NCBI GenBank assembly: GCA_009712635.1
Contig: WASS01000020.1
Location: 877,208-941,207 of the forward strand
Length of the DNA stretch: 64,000 nucleotides
Origin: Hungatella sp.
Lineage (GTDB): Bacteria > Bacillota > Clostridia > Lachnospirales > Lachnospiraceae
Direction of reading: 5' to 3'
Each line of letters opens with the position of its first letter. Within the stretch, counting starts at the first letter, position 1. A program made the translations under genes and the position numbers. This document shows positions 16,390-26,747 of the stretch, in pieces. A model generated the notes under the pieces. That model saw only the letters and a list, made by a program, of their open reading frames with translations. It had not been told where the DNA came from and searched no databases.

Positions 16390-16457
16390 AAATACTTACG
16401 CCTCCTCCGTTAAATAATCCGGAAAGTAAACATGTTGGTGTTTTAAATCTCCGGAGC

Positions 16458-16490
16458 AAAAAAGAGGGCGATCACTCACCCTTCTTTTTT
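16458..16490 (-). terminator. Terminator between chemoreceptor genes
   Basis: A near-symmetric hairpin AAGAAGGGTGAG/ATCGCCCTCTT has A and T runs on both sides. It lies about 100 bases after the second receptor gene and before the first. Confidence 0.75.
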
Positions 16491-16592
16491 ACATCCAGTA
16501 TATTCCTTTTTTTCAATTGTGTCAAAATGGTTTTACAATTTTCGACAAATTTATTAATAATATCTATCAACAAAAGAGGGCAGGCATTTGAT

Positions 16593-18350
16593 TTAATACT
16601 TGTCGCTGCTATAATCAATCGTTGCAGAGGCCACAAAAGCGGGATTCTCATACCGTTTTATTACAGGTTCACCGTCACTAAGATAAAATTTTCCAACTGT
16701 CTGGTTTAGCATTTCTGCCTGTGCCGCCATCTCTTCACTGGAAGCAGAACTTTCTTCAGCAGTTGCGGCATTGGTCTGAACGACGGAGGACACCTGAGTA
16801 AGACCCTGGTTAATCTCTTCAATTGCCAGAACCTGACTGGATGAGGCCTCTGAGATCTCATGAATGGCGGAAACCGCTAAAGATGCTTTTTCGGATACTA
16901 CTTTTAAAATTACGGCTGTTTCCGATGCATATTTTTCCCCATCTGTAATTCTGTTAACAGACTGTTCAATCAGTTCTGCCGTTTGTCTTGCAGCCTCGGA
17001 AGATTTGGTCGCAAGATTGCGGACTTCATCCGCTACCACTGCAAACCCCTTTCCCGCACTTCCCGCTCTGGCAGATTCAACTGCCGCATTGAGAGCAAGT
17101 ATATTGGTCTGAAACGCAATATCTTCAATTACCTTTGTAATACTGGAAATCTTATGAGAAGAAGCTCCGATCTCTTTCATCGTATCATTGAGTTTCTGCA
17201 TATGTATGTTTCCTTCATTTACACCATCCCCTGCTTCCCGGACGTAAACAGTGGCTTTCTCCACATTTTCGGCATTCTGTTCTGCTTGTCTGGCCACACC
17301 TGTCACAGAGGCGTTTAACTCTTCTATGGTAGCAGCCTGTTCCGTAGCACCGGAAGCAAGCGCCTGGGCACCGGAAGATACCTGTTCTGCTCCGGTGTGA
17401 ACCTGCTGGGCAGCTGTGCGGATAGTAAGCAATGTCTGGTTTAAATCATTTTTAATCCGTTCCAGTGCAAGTCCCAGGACATCACCTTCTGATCTTACGG
17501 GAACTTCCCGGGTAAAATCACCCCGGCTGATGTTCTCTGCTGCAGCGGTCTGGCTGCGGATGCTTTCTAACATACGTTTAAAAGAATCTGCCAGTTTTCC
17601 TGTCTCATCCTCTGAATCGATGTCACCCAGATTCACATCTGTATAACCCAGTGAGATTCTGTCTGCTGCTTCCACCACATGACCAATTGGTTCACTGATC
17701 ATTTTGGAAATCCTTATTCCAAGATATATGGCAGCTGCGGCTCCCATGATTACGAAAGCGATCAGAATAAAAGAGGCAAATGCGGCAGTCCGGTCATTAT
17801 TTTCACTGGTAGAACGGATTCCGTCCATACGATTGCTGATCAGGGTATTAAAGTTATCATAAATGGTCTGGATCTGATCAGAACTCTCTGTAAGCGCGGC
17901 AGATGAAGTTTTCTGATTTCCTCCCTTAGCAGCCTCCAGGCATTTTATGACTGCCGGATCGTAAGTATCCGTAAACAGTTTCACACCCTCGTCAATAATT
18001 CCGTGAGATTCTGAATCCGCCGGATCAATGGATTTTTTGTATGCCGCTGCATGATTTAAAAATTCTTCTTTTTGTGTCTTATAATTCTGCTCCAGTTCAC
18101 TTAGTTTCTGGCTGTCTCCTGTCTGGATCACCATATCTCTGGAATCAGATTTTATCTGATATAAGTTCTCGATGGCAAGAATCAAATCATTCATGGGAGC
18201 AGTTTTTACCTGATACATGTAGGTGTCCATCGCATCAATACGCGCCATACCAAGGAGACCCACTGCGCCAACTAAAAGCATGATAACAGTAACGGTCAGG
18301 AAGCCTGTAATGAGTTTTTTTGAAATACTGTAGTTTTTAAATTTTTTCAT
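16593..18350 (-). CDS. Methyl-accepting chemotaxis protein, four-helix-bundle type
   Basis: The 585-residue receptor starts [13 protein letters not shown]. The open frame extends 72 codons further upstream into the neighbouring receptor gene, but GTGAGG six bases before this ATG and the membrane helix at 11-34 show the true start. The extracellular part (about 35-185) is a four-helix-bundle sensor with the [13 protein letters not shown] segment, followed by a second helix (about 190-212), HAMP and a signalling domain with tip [20 protein letters not shown]. It follows the third receptor by 25 bases and is probably cotranscribed with it. Confidence 0.92.
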   Translation of the reverse strand: MKKFKNYSISKKLITGFLTVTVIMLLVGAVGLLGMARIDAMDTYMYQVKTAPMNDLILAIENLYQIKSDSRDMVIQTGDSQKLSELEQNYKTQKEEFLNHAAAYKKSIDPADSESHGIIDEGVKLFTDTYDPAVIKCLEAAKGGNQKTSSAALTESSDQIQTIYDNFNTLISNRMDGIRSTSENNDRTAAFASFILIAFVIMGAAAAIYLGIRISKMISEPIGHVVEAADRISLGYTDVNLGDIDSEDETGKLADSFKRMLESIRSQTAAAENISRGDFTREVPVRSEGDVLGLALERIKNDLNQTLLTIRTAAQQVHTGAEQVSSGAQALASGATEQAATIEELNASVTGVARQAEQNAENVEKATVYVREAGDGVNEGNIHMQKLNDTMKEIGASSHKISSITKVIEDIAFQTNILALNAAVESARAGSAGKGFAVVADEVRNLATKSSEAARQTAELIEQSVNRITDGEKYASETAVILKVVSEKASLAVSAIHEISEASSSQVLAIEEINQGLTQVSSVVQTNAATAEESSASSEEMAAQAEMLNQTVGKFYLSDGEPVIKRYENPAFVASATIDYSSDKY

Positions 18351-18375
18351 TTGTAACCTCACATTAGTAATATTC

Positions 18376-20430
18376 TCAGCTAAGTTTAAATTTTCCCACT
18401 TCATCCCGAAGTGTCTGTGCCTGAGCTGCCAGTTCCTCACTGGAAGCAGAGCTTTCCTCTGCAGTTGCAGCATTGGATTGTACCACTGATGATACCTGAC
18501 TGAGGGCCTGGTGCATCTGGATTGCTGCTTCCGCCTGTGATCTGGAGGAAGCTTCAATTTCTCCAATAACCTTCTCTACAAAACCAGAGCTTTCCGCAAC
18601 ATCATTTAACGTTTCTGCAGTAATAGCCACCAGTTTTTCTCCCTTTGATACGGTTTCTGAAGAATGTACAATAATAGCTGCCGTCTGTCCGGCTGCTTCG
18701 GCTGACTTTTCAGCAAGACTGCGGACCTCATCCGCCACTACTGCAAATCCCTTTCCTGCTTCTCCTGCCCTTGCAGCTTCCACCGCTGCATTCAGCGCCA
18801 GAATATTGGTCTGGAAAGCAATGTCTTCAATTACTTTTGTAATGCTGTTTATTTTATCGGAAGAGCTGCTGATCTCCCTCATAGCTGAGCTTAACTGTTC
18901 CATAAATTCATTACTCTTTAATAGTCCCTGTGAAGATACTAAAACGGAACCCGCAGCTTTCTTTACCTGCTCCAGATTCTGCTGTGCCTGCTCAGACATC
19001 GATTCAATGGAAGCACTTAATTCTTCAATGGTTGCCGCCTGCTCCGCAGAACCGGAGGCCAGGGTCTGGGCTCCCTGAGATACCTGATCTGCTCCGATTC
19101 CCACCTCATCTGCACTGGCCTGAATGAGCTTTAATGTCCTGTTTAAAGACTGGGAAATGGTTAAAAGCGCTTCTTTTACCGGAGCAAACTCACCTTTATA
19201 ATCCTGATGAAGCTCTATCTGCATAGTTCCGTCAGCCATTACCTGAAGCACCTGAGTGATCTCATGGATATATCCGATATACCTGTTTAACTGGACCACG
19301 GTGCGGTTAAGTGCAAGAGCCATCTGTCCTGTTTCATCATTGGAACTTACGTCTGCCGATATATCCAGTCTGCCGTCTGCAATCAGATTAGCCGTTTTCG
19401 TCAGCTTTTTAAGAGGAGCAACAATCATATTGGAAATAATCAGAATCATGACAATTACCACAAGTAATGCAACCGCAAAAACTCCGATCATGGATGCCGT
19501 AATCGCCCTGTATCCCTCATAAAACTCTTTTACCGGAAGACCTGCGGCTACTGTCCAGCCGGTATCCCCTACCTTACGTACATATCCTTCAGCCTCAGAC
19601 TGATCTGAAGTAAAGGAAAGAAATCCTTCTGTGGAAGAAGAAAGGGCTTCTTTCATGTTCTGGGAAATATTAAGATCTGCAATCTTTTTATTTACCATAT
19701 CCTTGTCCGGATGAAAGATCACCTGTCCTTCTTTTGATGTCAGTATGTAAAATCCGGTTTCTCCAAGCTGGTAGGAACCAATGGTATTCACCAGACCATC
19801 GAGAGAAAAGTCAATTCCTACCGCTCCGATAATTTCTTTCCCATCTGCTGCAAAGACAGGCGCTATAATACTTACAATCTGAGCCTTGGTAGCAAAATCC
19901 TCAAAAGGCTCCGTCATAATCGTACTTCCGGAATTTTCAAGAAGCTGATACCACGGACGTTCTTTCACACGATAGGTCTGATCTGAAACAAAACCATCTG
20001 ACTGTGCCAGCTGGCTGGAATCAATATCTGCAACCCAGAATGCTACGACAGACTCCTTATCTTTCTCGTAAGACCGGACCATAGTCTGTTTGACATCATC
20101 AAATCCGGGTGCTGATGATATGTTTGTCCCAGGCTTTAGATCCTCAAAGAACTTTTGAAATGCCGTTGTATCTGACAGCTGTCCGGCCTTATGTTTATAT
20201 TGATTAAAATAACCTTCCATCTCCTCAGCTGCTGCCTGTGTTCTTGCAGTCAGTTCTTTTTCTGTCATTTCTTCCACACTGGATTTAACCAGAAATAAGA
20301 TGACAGCACCAACGATGCAAAAAGATAAAATGACAGGGATTCCAACAAAAAAAAGTATTTTAGTCAGCAGGCTTTTTAAACCATATTTGTGAACCTTTTT
20401 CCCGCTTTTTTCAGAAGTGTGCTCCGACAT
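18376..20430 (-). CDS. Methyl-accepting chemotaxis protein, Cache type
   Basis: The 684-residue receptor has a short basic N-terminal tail, a membrane helix at about 23-52, a large double-Cache extracellular sensor (about 55-300, including [13 protein letters not shown] and [11 protein letters not shown]), a second helix (about 305-330), HAMP and signalling domain (tip [20 protein letters not shown]). AAGGAG lies seven bases before the ATG. It is first of a two-gene receptor unit. Confidence 0.92.
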   Translation of the reverse strand: MSEHTSEKSGKKVHKYGLKSLLTKILFFVGIPVILSFCIVGAVILFLVKSSVEEMTEKELTARTQAAAEEMEGYFNQYKHKAGQLSDTTAFQKFFEDLKPGTNISSAPGFDDVKQTMVRSYEKDKESVVAFWVADIDSSQLAQSDGFVSDQTYRVKERPWYQLLENSGSTIMTEPFEDFATKAQIVSIIAPVFAADGKEIIGAVGIDFSLDGLVNTIGSYQLGETGFYILTSKEGQVIFHPDKDMVNKKIADLNISQNMKEALSSSTEGFLSFTSDQSEAEGYVRKVGDTGWTVAAGLPVKEFYEGYRAITASMIGVFAVALLVVIVMILIISNMIVAPLKKLTKTANLIADGRLDISADVSSNDETGQMALALNRTVVQLNRYIGYIHEITQVLQVMADGTMQIELHQDYKGEFAPVKEALLTISQSLNRTLKLIQASADEVGIGADQVSQGAQTLASGSAEQAATIEELSASIESMSEQAQQNLEQVKKAAGSVLVSSQGLLKSNEFMEQLSSAMREISSSSDKINSITKVIEDIAFQTNILALNAAVEAARAGEAGKGFAVVADEVRSLAEKSAEAAGQTAAIIVHSSETVSKGEKLVAITAETLNDVAESSGFVEKVIGEIEASSRSQAEAAIQMHQALSQVSSVVQSNAATAEESSASSEELAAQAQTLRDEVGKFKLS

Positions 20431-20552
20431 AGTTTTCTCCTTTTTTTCAACTTATTTCTGGGCGCTCAGGCTTTATCTAATCCGGTTTTATTTAGAAAAT
20501 TACTGCGTAACCATGATTGGAGTTGATGTATAAAATGAACGCCTATAATATT

Positions 20553-20573
20553 CGCAGTATACTTGATACTGCG
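20553..20573. repeat. 21-bp palindrome, copy 1
   Basis: CGCAGTAT-ACTTG-ATACTGCG: eight-base perfect arms around a five-base centre. The second copy is its exact reverse complement at 20896-20916. Confidence 0.85.
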
Positions 20574-20895
20574 TAATACCAGAGAAAACCCTTTAATTAT
20601 CAGTATAATTCTTGAACCAGACGCGTGGAATGACGGAATTAAAATATAGTTCAATGTATACATATAAATTTTTTCAATATATTTATTCTCTATTTAGTAT
20701 ATAAAACTTTTAATTAAAATGACCAATGATTTGACGGCTTAACTAGTTGTTTTTAAAAAAATACTCCAGTTCAGGCTTGAAATCGCTGCAATAATTTTGA
20801 TAATATACATATTTCTACATAATATACTAATATTTGACAAATAATTTCCTGTGATGTATAATAAAAAAATATTATATTTTCACAAATTTTCACCA

Positions 20896-20916
20896 CGCAG
20901 TATCAAGTATACTGCG
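20896..20916. repeat. 21-bp palindrome, copy 2
   Basis: CGCAGTAT-CAAGT-ATACTGCG, identical to copy 1 read on the other strand, including the five-base centre. Confidence 0.85.
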
Positions 20917-20992
20917 CCATTTTTGTACAATATGTCCAATTAAACTATTAAAAAAATATGTAAATAATCCTTTCATATTTAAATGTGAAAAT

Positions 20993-21026
20993 AGCCTGCA
21001 AACTGTAAATTCTAAGTTTGCAGGCT
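20993..21026. terminator. Terminator of the sulfate operon
   Basis: AGCCTGCAAACT (20993-21004) pairs with AGTTTGCAGGCT (21015-21026), 12 perfect base pairs with a ten-base loop. It lies 18 bases past the cysN stop. The stronger T run (TATTCTTTTT) is on the plus strand, while ATTTTCAC follows on the minus strand. Confidence 0.8.
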
Positions 21027-21043
21027 ATTCTTTTTACTATATT

Positions 21044-22732
21044 TTAAATAATCCAGAAATTTTCGTTACATACAATCCGTCTGTACGTTTCGAATTTAGA
21101 CCATTTATTATGGAAAGCAATTTTATTATCAGCTCCCAGATTATTAAATTCACGGAGACAGTTTGACAGATCTTCTTTGGAACTGATTTTTAAGGCAAAG
21201 CCTCTTTCATCAAGTATTGGTAATCCCGAATAACTATAATCATCAAGACTAATGATATCCAGGATTGTTTGGTTTCGCACAAGAACTGCCACGGAGTCAT
21301 CCAAAGATATTACATCAAAAAAGTCAGGATAATGGAAGCTGTCTCCCGAAACAGAAACGACGTCACCCTGACGATAGGTGGTCTCTTTTGTCTTCTGTCT
21401 GGAGAGGAACGCATTTTCCAGGTTAAAATAAAATTCTTCAAAAATATATCCGCCAGCCCGTAATCCGCCTTTTTCAAAGTATGGTTTTTCGTCCCCGCTT
21501 TCCACCTGCTCCACCACTCCGCAGGCTGATGTCATATGGCTGACCCGGTCTATTAATATCAGCTCTCCAAGGGTTTTATTTCTTTTAAATTCATCAACCG
21601 GAATCCGTTGGGAAAACTCAAGGAGACAGGACGCAATTTCATTTTTACCAATCTCATGGGAAGGTAAATGCTCCCCTGTATTAATATCCACCTGGTACTC
21701 AATGCGTTTGACCACTGCCGGAAGCATTTTTGTTCCCAATTTCAGCAGATAATCGTTTCCTTCTTTAAGGGGAGTTTCATCCATCCATAGAATGGAAGCC
21801 TTTACTTCTTTGCTTACAGGCAGCTGCTCCTGATCCGTCAGAACGTTTCCGCGGCTTACATCTACTTCTCTGTCAAGCTGTATGGTAACTGCCTGACCAA
21901 CAAACGCCTGATCCGCTGACTGGTCTCCCACCAGGATACTCTTTACTTTTGCAGTTTCACTTCCCGGAAGTACCGTAAGGCTTTGTCCGACCGTGACGGT
22001 TCCTGATTCCACCTGACCCTGAAAACCGCGAAATTCATGGTCAGGCCGGCACACTCTCTGGACTGGCATATAAAAACCGCTTCCAGCATCCTCGGTAACT
22101 TCTGTCTGTTCCAGGCAGGAAAGGAGGGTTTCTCCCTGATACCAGGGCATATGATCTGATTTTACCGTTACATTATCTCCTTCTGTCGCACTGACAGGAA
22201 TAATCGTCACATGTTTTAAAGACAACTCCTCAGTAAGAACCCTGATGCTCCGGCTGATCTCTTCAAAACGCTCCTGGCTGTAATCTGCCAAATCCATCTT
22301 ATTCACTGCAAAGATGAAATGACGGATTCCCATAAGGGAACAGATTCTTAAGTGGCGCCTGGTCTGTACCAGAACCCCCTGCTTCGCATCCACCAGAATG
22401 ATTGCCAGCTGGGCGAAAGAAGCTCCTACCGCCATGTTTCTTGTATATTCTTCGTGTCCCGGTGTATCCGCAACAATAAAGCTTCGCTTCTCCGTTGTAA
22501 AATACCGATATGCCACATCAATGGTGATTCCCTGCTCCCGCTCTGCCATAAGACCGTCTAAAAGAAGGGAATAATCAATCTCACCGCCTCTGGAACCCAC
22601 CTTGCTGTCAAGCAGCAGCGCTTTTTCCTGATCTGCATACAGCAGCTTGGAATCGTAGAGTATATGACCGATCAAAGTGGATTTTCCATCGTCCACACTA
22701 CCGCAAGTAATAAATTTCAGCAATCCGTTCAT
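21044..22732 (-). CDS. cysN: Sulfate adenylyltransferase subunit 1 (GTPase) with an extra C-terminal tail
   Basis: With CysD it makes adenosine phosphosulfate (APS) from ATP and sulfate, driven by GTP hydrolysis. The 562-residue protein has the EF-Tu-like G domain (P-loop GSVDDGKS near 11-18, DTPGHEEYTRNM, NKMD) and the following beta-barrel domains to about 425. CysN is usually near 475 residues; here about 130 residues follow the second barrel (from roughly EEFYFNLEN to the end) and match nothing I know. The ATG overlaps the cysD stop by one base (TGATG), so the two are coupled. It is the last gene of the operon. Confidence 0.93.
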   Translation of the reverse strand: MNGLLKFITCGSVDDGKSTLIGHILYDSKLLYADQEKALLLDSKVGSRGGEIDYSLLLDGLMAEREQGITIDVAYRYFTTEKRSFIVADTPGHEEYTRNMAVGASFAQLAIILVDAKQGVLVQTRRHLRICSLMGIRHFIFAVNKMDLADYSQERFEEISRSIRVLTEELSLKHVTIIPVSATEGDNVTVKSDHMPWYQGETLLSCLEQTEVTEDAGSGFYMPVQRVCRPDHEFRGFQGQVESGTVTVGQSLTVLPGSETAKVKSILVGDQSADQAFVGQAVTIQLDREVDVSRGNVLTDQEQLPVSKEVKASILWMDETPLKEGNDYLLKLGTKMLPAVVKRIEYQVDINTGEHLPSHEIGKNEIASCLLEFSQRIPVDEFKRNKTLGELILIDRVSHMTSACGVVEQVESGDEKPYFEKGGLRAGGYIFEEFYFNLENAFLSRQKTKETTYRQGDVVSVSGDSFHYPDFFDVISLDDSVAVLVRNQTILDIISLDDYSYSGLPILDERGFALKISSKEDLSNCLREFNNLGADNKIAFHNKWSKFETYRRIVCNENFWII

Positions 22733-23634
22733 CAGAAATACCCCTCCCTTTTTCTCTTTTCCATACTGGCGGCTCCGCCGTCTTTGTCAATCACCCGGCT
22801 GGTCCGTTCTGATTCTACGGAACTTAAGGTTTCATCAATGATCTGATCAATGGTAACCGCATCTGAAAGAACGCCGCCAGAAAGGGGATAACAGCCCAGG
22901 GTCCGGAAACGAACCTTTTTAAGCTGGGGAACCTCTCCGGGATATAGGCGCATACGGTCATCATCCACCATAATAATATCATCATCCCGATAAACCACTG
23001 GCCTTTCCGCTGCAAAATACAATGGAACAATGGGGATATTTTCCTGTTTTATGTACTGCCAGATATCCTTTTCCGTCCAGTTGGAAATAGGAAATACCCG
23101 GATGCTCTCTCCTTTATAAATCTCTGTGTTGTAAAGCTTCCACATCTCCGGCCTCTGATTTTTAGGATCCCAGGCGTGGGCAGCATTCCGAAAGGAGAAG
23201 ATCCGTTCCTTTGCCCTGCTTTTTTCCTCATCCCGTCTGCCTCCGCCAAAAGCTGCAGTAAATCCATACTTATTTAATGCCTGCTTTAATGCCTGTGTTT
23301 TCATGATATCAGTATAGGATGAACCGTGGTCAAATGGATTGATTCCCCGTGCAACGCCGTCTTCATTGATATATTCCAGCAGTTCGATTCCAAGTTCCCT
23401 GGCTGTTCTGTCCCGGAATTCAATCATTTCTTTAAACTTCCAGGTGGTGTTCACATGGAGAAATGGAAAAGGCGGTTTTTCCGGATAAAAAGCCTTTAAC
23501 GCCAGATGAAGCATAACGGAACTGTCCTTTCCAATGGAATAGAGCATAACCGGCTTCTCACACTGGGCGGCTACCTCTCTGATAATATATATTGCCTCTG
23601 CTTCCAATTCATCCAGATGGGTTAATCTGCTCAT
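22732..23634 (-). CDS. cysD: Sulfate adenylyltransferase subunit 2
   Basis: The 300-residue ATP-PPi-synthetase-type catalytic subunit transfers AMP to sulfate. The PP-loop is SIGKDSSVM, and it carries the conserved [16 protein letters not shown] and [13 protein letters not shown] blocks of CysD. The frame is open further upstream, but AGAGGAG lies eight bases before the ATG at 23634 ([15 protein letters not shown]), which is the usual start. It follows aprB by about 13 bases. Confidence 0.95.
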   Translation of the reverse strand: MSRLTHLDELEAEAIYIIREVAAQCEKPVMLYSIGKDSSVMLHLALKAFYPEKPPFPFLHVNTTWKFKEMIEFRDRTARELGIELLEYINEDGVARGINPFDHGSSYTDIMKTQALKQALNKYGFTAAFGGGRRDEEKSRAKERIFSFRNAAHAWDPKNQRPEMWKLYNTEIYKGESIRVFPISNWTEKDIWQYIKQENIPIVPLYFAAERPVVYRDDDIIMVDDDRMRLYPGEVPQLKKVRFRTLGCYPLSGGVLSDAVTIDQIIDETLSSVESERTSRVIDKDGGAASMEKRKREGYF

Positions 23635-23647
23635 AATCATCTCTCCT

Positions 23648-23959
23648 CTAATACTTATTCGAATTCTTACCGTTGACCTCAATTACGCGAACGGTACCAT
23701 CGGGTCTTGTAACTTTCCAAAGAAGGAGATCACCATGTTCTGATACGTTCATCACAGTACCATTTCCTCCCATATCAGCTCCTAAGTAAAAATCAATGGC
23801 TCCAAACCCACACTCCTTCACACAGGAAGCGCATCCCCAGCAGTCTCTGGAATATTTTATAAATGCTTTCCCGTCTTTTTCCTTTATCAGACTCCCCGGA
23901 CACACTTTTGTGCATGCCAGGCAACCCACACATGCTTCTTTAGATATCCGTATGCTCAT
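23648..23959 (-). CDS. aprB: APS reductase beta subunit (ferredoxin-like)
   Basis: The 103-residue protein has two [4Fe-4S] motifs, [12 protein letters not shown] and [12 protein letters not shown], then a C-terminal beta segment that in AprB wraps around AprA. It passes electrons to the FAD of AprA for reduction of APS to sulfite and AMP. The ATG lies inside the end of aprA (20-base overlap) with GGAGG seven bases before it. It is shorter than the roughly 150-residue AprB of sulfate-respiring bacteria. Confidence 0.9.
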   Translation of the reverse strand: MSIRISKEACVGCLACTKVCPGSLIKEKDGKAFIKYSRDCWGCASCVKECGFGAIDFYLGADMGGNGTVMNVSEHGDLLLWKVTRPDGTVRVIEVNGKNSNKY

Positions 23960-25628
23960 AATCGGCCTCCTTTCCTATGTCACGGAGTCTTAAAACCAGT
24001 GCTCCGTCTTTCATCGTGGAGTTAACAAATTTATGGTAAGCCTCATCTGACCTGGGAAAATCCAGATTTTCCTGGAAGGAGTGCCACCTGGTCTCCTTTC
24101 TGAAACCTAAGTGGGCAATCACTGAACGGCATACAACCAGGCGTTCCAGCAGCTCGTAGACAAACATCAGCTCATGCATGTCGGAGGCATTAATATATCT
24201 GGTCAGTTTCGTGAGTTCCAGTATTTTTTCTTCCCCAAGCTTCAGCTGCTTTTCATTATACTGATAATTGACCGAAATCCCTCCTGCGTACTCATCCATC
24301 ACCTTCTGCATCGCTTCTTCCAGTTCCTCTGCTGTAAAAACAGCTTCTGAGCCATTTAAAATGTGTTCATACTTAAGGAACGTTTCCTCAGCAAAGGATA
24401 AAACTTCATAGGAACCAGTCATTCTCCGGTCTTTTTTAATAATATCAAGTGCGGCGATTTCCCCTTCTGCCAGTGCTCCGGTCACATACTTCTGGGGACA
24501 GCCGCCTGCTACGTCACCTGCTGCATACAGACCGGTTACAGTGGTTTCCCTGTTGGTATTAATCCAGTAACCGCTTGCAGTGTGCCCTCCAACGATATAA
24601 GGCTCGGTTCCGGCTATTTCCACATCCTCTTTTCCAGGTGTCCTGTCGCTTTGCAGCCACCGAAGAGTCTGGCTGGGAGCCATATTTAAGTATGCTTTCA
24701 GTAAATCCTCCTCTGTATCTTTGTCAATTCCCTCTGTGTGAAGATAGCAGGGGCCATTGCCAAGCTGATTCTCCCTTACGGTTCCATACACCCGTTCACT
24801 GGTGGTGATTCCGTATTTTTCTTCGTAAATCTCACCTTTTGAATTGATCTGTTTTGCTCTGACTCCCTGTGCAATGGTTCCGGTAGGTGCTATGGTATCC
24901 TTACAGCGGAGTGCAATAAACCGCATTTCAAAGGAGGTCATTTCTGCACCCGCCTTAATTCCCATGGCATAACCTGCACCTGTATTAAAAGGAGGATACC
25001 ACATCTTATGGCGGGAAAATCCCGGATTGTTGGGTTTATAAAGACCAGCCGCACCTCCGGTAGTCACAATAACTGCTGCTGCCCGGATTTCATAAGCGGT
25101 GGTCTCTTCCATATGAAACCCTACCGCTCCTCTTACTTCATTGTCAGTTACAAGAAGATCAGTCATATTTACGTGTTCTAATACCGTGACATTTGGTGCC
25201 TGCAATACGGCATCGGCAAGAATGGGCTTTATATTTTCTCCGTTAATTTTAATATTACGTTTTCCTCTGGTCACATAGTTGCCCGTTTCATCCTTTAGGA
25301 TCACAAGCCCCAGCCGTTCTAAATCAGCTGTTACTTTATTAAATCTCCTTGCTGCCGTTAACAAAAGATCTTCTCTGGCAATGCCCGCCGCATCTTTCAT
25401 TGCATAGTCCACATAATCCTCAGGGGTCTGCCCGTCAGTAATATAGGCATTAATGGCATTTACCCCTGCTGCCAGACAGCCGCTCCGCCGGATCCCAGCT
25501 TTTTCGGCAACGATAACCTTTAAATCTGAATGATTTGAAAGAGTCAGCGCCGCATAGCAGCCAGCCGTCCCTCCCCCTATGATCAGGACATCTGCCGCCA
25601 TAACTTCCCTTTTTAACCTTATACTCAT
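23940..25628 (-). CDS. aprA: APS reductase alpha subunit (flavoprotein)
   Basis: The 562-residue FAD enzyme of the fumarate-reductase/AprA family has the dinucleotide motif DVLIIGGGTAGCYAAL at the N-terminus, HxxH-like and RRSGCLAAGVNAIN segments near 45-60, GGAAGLYKPNN and GGHTASGYWIN. With AprB it reduces APS to sulfite. Its place between cysA and cysDN shows use in sulfate assimilation rather than respiration. No sulfite reductase and no APS kinase are encoded in the window. AGAGGAG stands nine bases before the ATG. Confidence 0.92.
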   Translation of the reverse strand: MSIRLKREVMAADVLIIGGGTAGCYAALTLSNHSDLKVIVAEKAGIRRSGCLAAGVNAINAYITDGQTPEDYVDYAMKDAAGIAREDLLLTAARRFNKVTADLERLGLVILKDETGNYVTRGKRNIKINGENIKPILADAVLQAPNVTVLEHVNMTDLLVTDNEVRGAVGFHMEETTAYEIRAAAVIVTTGGAAGLYKPNNPGFSRHKMWYPPFNTGAGYAMGIKAGAEMTSFEMRFIALRCKDTIAPTGTIAQGVRAKQINSKGEIYEEKYGITTSERVYGTVRENQLGNGPCYLHTEGIDKDTEEDLLKAYLNMAPSQTLRWLQSDRTPGKEDVEIAGTEPYIVGGHTASGYWINTNRETTVTGLYAAGDVAGGCPQKYVTGALAEGEIAALDIIKKDRRMTGSYEVLSFAEETFLKYEHILNGSEAVFTAEELEEAMQKVMDEYAGGISVNYQYNEKQLKLGEEKILELTKLTRYINASDMHELMFVYELLERLVVCRSVIAHLGFRKETRWHSFQENLDFPRSDEAYHKFVNSTMKDGALVLRLRDIGKEADYEHTDI

Positions 25629-25662
25629 TTTTGACTCCTCTGTATGATCTCTGTTTTCTATG

Positions 25663-26727
25663 TCAGAATGTGACGATATTGGCTCCGTTTAACAGTGAAT
25701 TTTCCAGCAGATACGCTTTCTTGTCATCGTAAGCATAAATCCGGTAAACAATCACATGCATTTTTTCTCCAACGGAAACAGGACGCCGTTCTAAGGATCT
25801 GCGGGTTGTCAGGGAGATCCCATTTACATTCAGACGAACCTCCAGATAATTTCCGCGGAATGAAATATCTTCAATGATTCCCTCTTCCGAACATCTCATC
25901 ACATCCTGAAATTTCAGATTGTCACTTTTAAATGCTTCCACAAACTCCGGCCGTATAATTGCCCCTGTAAAATCACCCTTTTCAAAGCCCTTGAGCTTAT
26001 GATATCCTTCCATTCTGGCGGACTGCCCGATAAACTCAGCTACGAAGGGAGTGGCGGGATTTTTATAGATCTCAAACGGATTTGCAATCTGTTCGATTCG
26101 CCCCTGATTGGTGACAATAATTTCATCTGCTACTTCCACCGCTTCATCCTGATCATGGGTGACAAAGATGCTGGTAATCCCCACCTTATGAATCATCTCC
26201 TTTAACCAGCTTCGAAGTTCCTGACGCACCTTTGCATCAATCGCCGCAAATGGCTCATCAAGGAGCAATAGTCCCGGGCTTGGTGCCAGTGCTCTGGCAA
26301 ATGCAACCCTCTGACGCTGTCCGCCGGAAAGCTGATTGGGATAGCGTTTATCTAACCCTTCCAGTCCGGTTAAGGAAAGCAGTTCCATCACTCGTTCTTT
26401 TATCAGCTTTTTGTGAATTTTTTTTACTTCCAGTCCAAAAGCGATATTTTCATAGACCGTCATATACCGAAACAGTGCATAATTTTGAAATACAAAACCG
26501 ATTCCTCTGTCTGCAGCAGGCAGATCATTGACTCGTTTCTCATCGATTATGATATCACCGGTATCCGGTGTTTCAAAACCGGCAATCATGCGCAGGATTG
26601 TTGTTTTCCCGCTTCCGCTGGGTCCAAGAAGGGCTGCAAGTGTTCCTTTTTCCAGTCCAAAATTCACCTCTTTGGAAGCCTTAAAATCTCCGTATGATTT
26701 CTCAATATTTCTCATTTCTATGTACAT
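25663..26727 (-). CDS. cysA: Sulfate ABC importer ATPase
   Basis: The 354-residue CysA-type ATPase has Walker A GPSGSGKTT, signature LSGGQRQRVAFARAL, Walker B LLLLDEPFAAID and switch VTHDQDEA, then a C-terminal regulatory domain (about 240-354) of the TOBE type. It energises CysT/CysW. The aprA gene begins 34 bases downstream, so transport and reduction are on one transcript. Confidence 0.94.
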   Translation of the reverse strand: MYIEMRNIEKSYGDFKASKEVNFGLEKGTLAALLGPSGSGKTTILRMIAGFETPDTGDIIIDEKRVNDLPAADRGIGFVFQNYALFRYMTVYENIAFGLEVKKIHKKLIKERVMELLSLTGLEGLDKRYPNQLSGGQRQRVAFARALAPSPGLLLLDEPFAAIDAKVRQELRSWLKEMIHKVGITSIFVTHDQDEAVEVADEIIVTNQGRIEQIANPFEIYKNPATPFVAEFIGQSARMEGYHKLKGFEKGDFTGAIIRPEFVEAFKSDNLKFQDVMRCSEEGIIEDISFRGNYLEVRLNVNGISLTTRRSLERRPVSVGEKMHVIVYRIYAYDDKKAYLLENSLLNGANIVTF

Positions 26728-26747
26728 AAGACCCTCCTGACTTCACA

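Larger units (their letters stand above)
20431..20992. other. Gene-poor AT-rich gap with paired palindromes
   Basis: These 562 bases carry no gene I can support. They hold two copies of one palindrome in opposite orientation, 322 bases apart, plus a run of AT-rich sequence between them. A 65-codon open frame at 20466-20663 reads through one palindrome and has no recognisable domain. The pattern could be a small non-autonomous mobile element or a pair of binding sites. Confidence 0.5.

Noticed and set aside
18351-18566. 72-codon N-terminal extension of the middle chemoreceptor
   Set aside because: It is antifunctional in sequence (no membrane helix, overlaps the neighbouring receptor's signalling domain), while ATG 18350 has a proper ribosome site and begins with the expected helix.
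20466-20663. 65-codon minus-strand open frame
   Set aside because: It reads straight through one of the 21-bp palindromes, has no good ribosome site and no recognisable domain.
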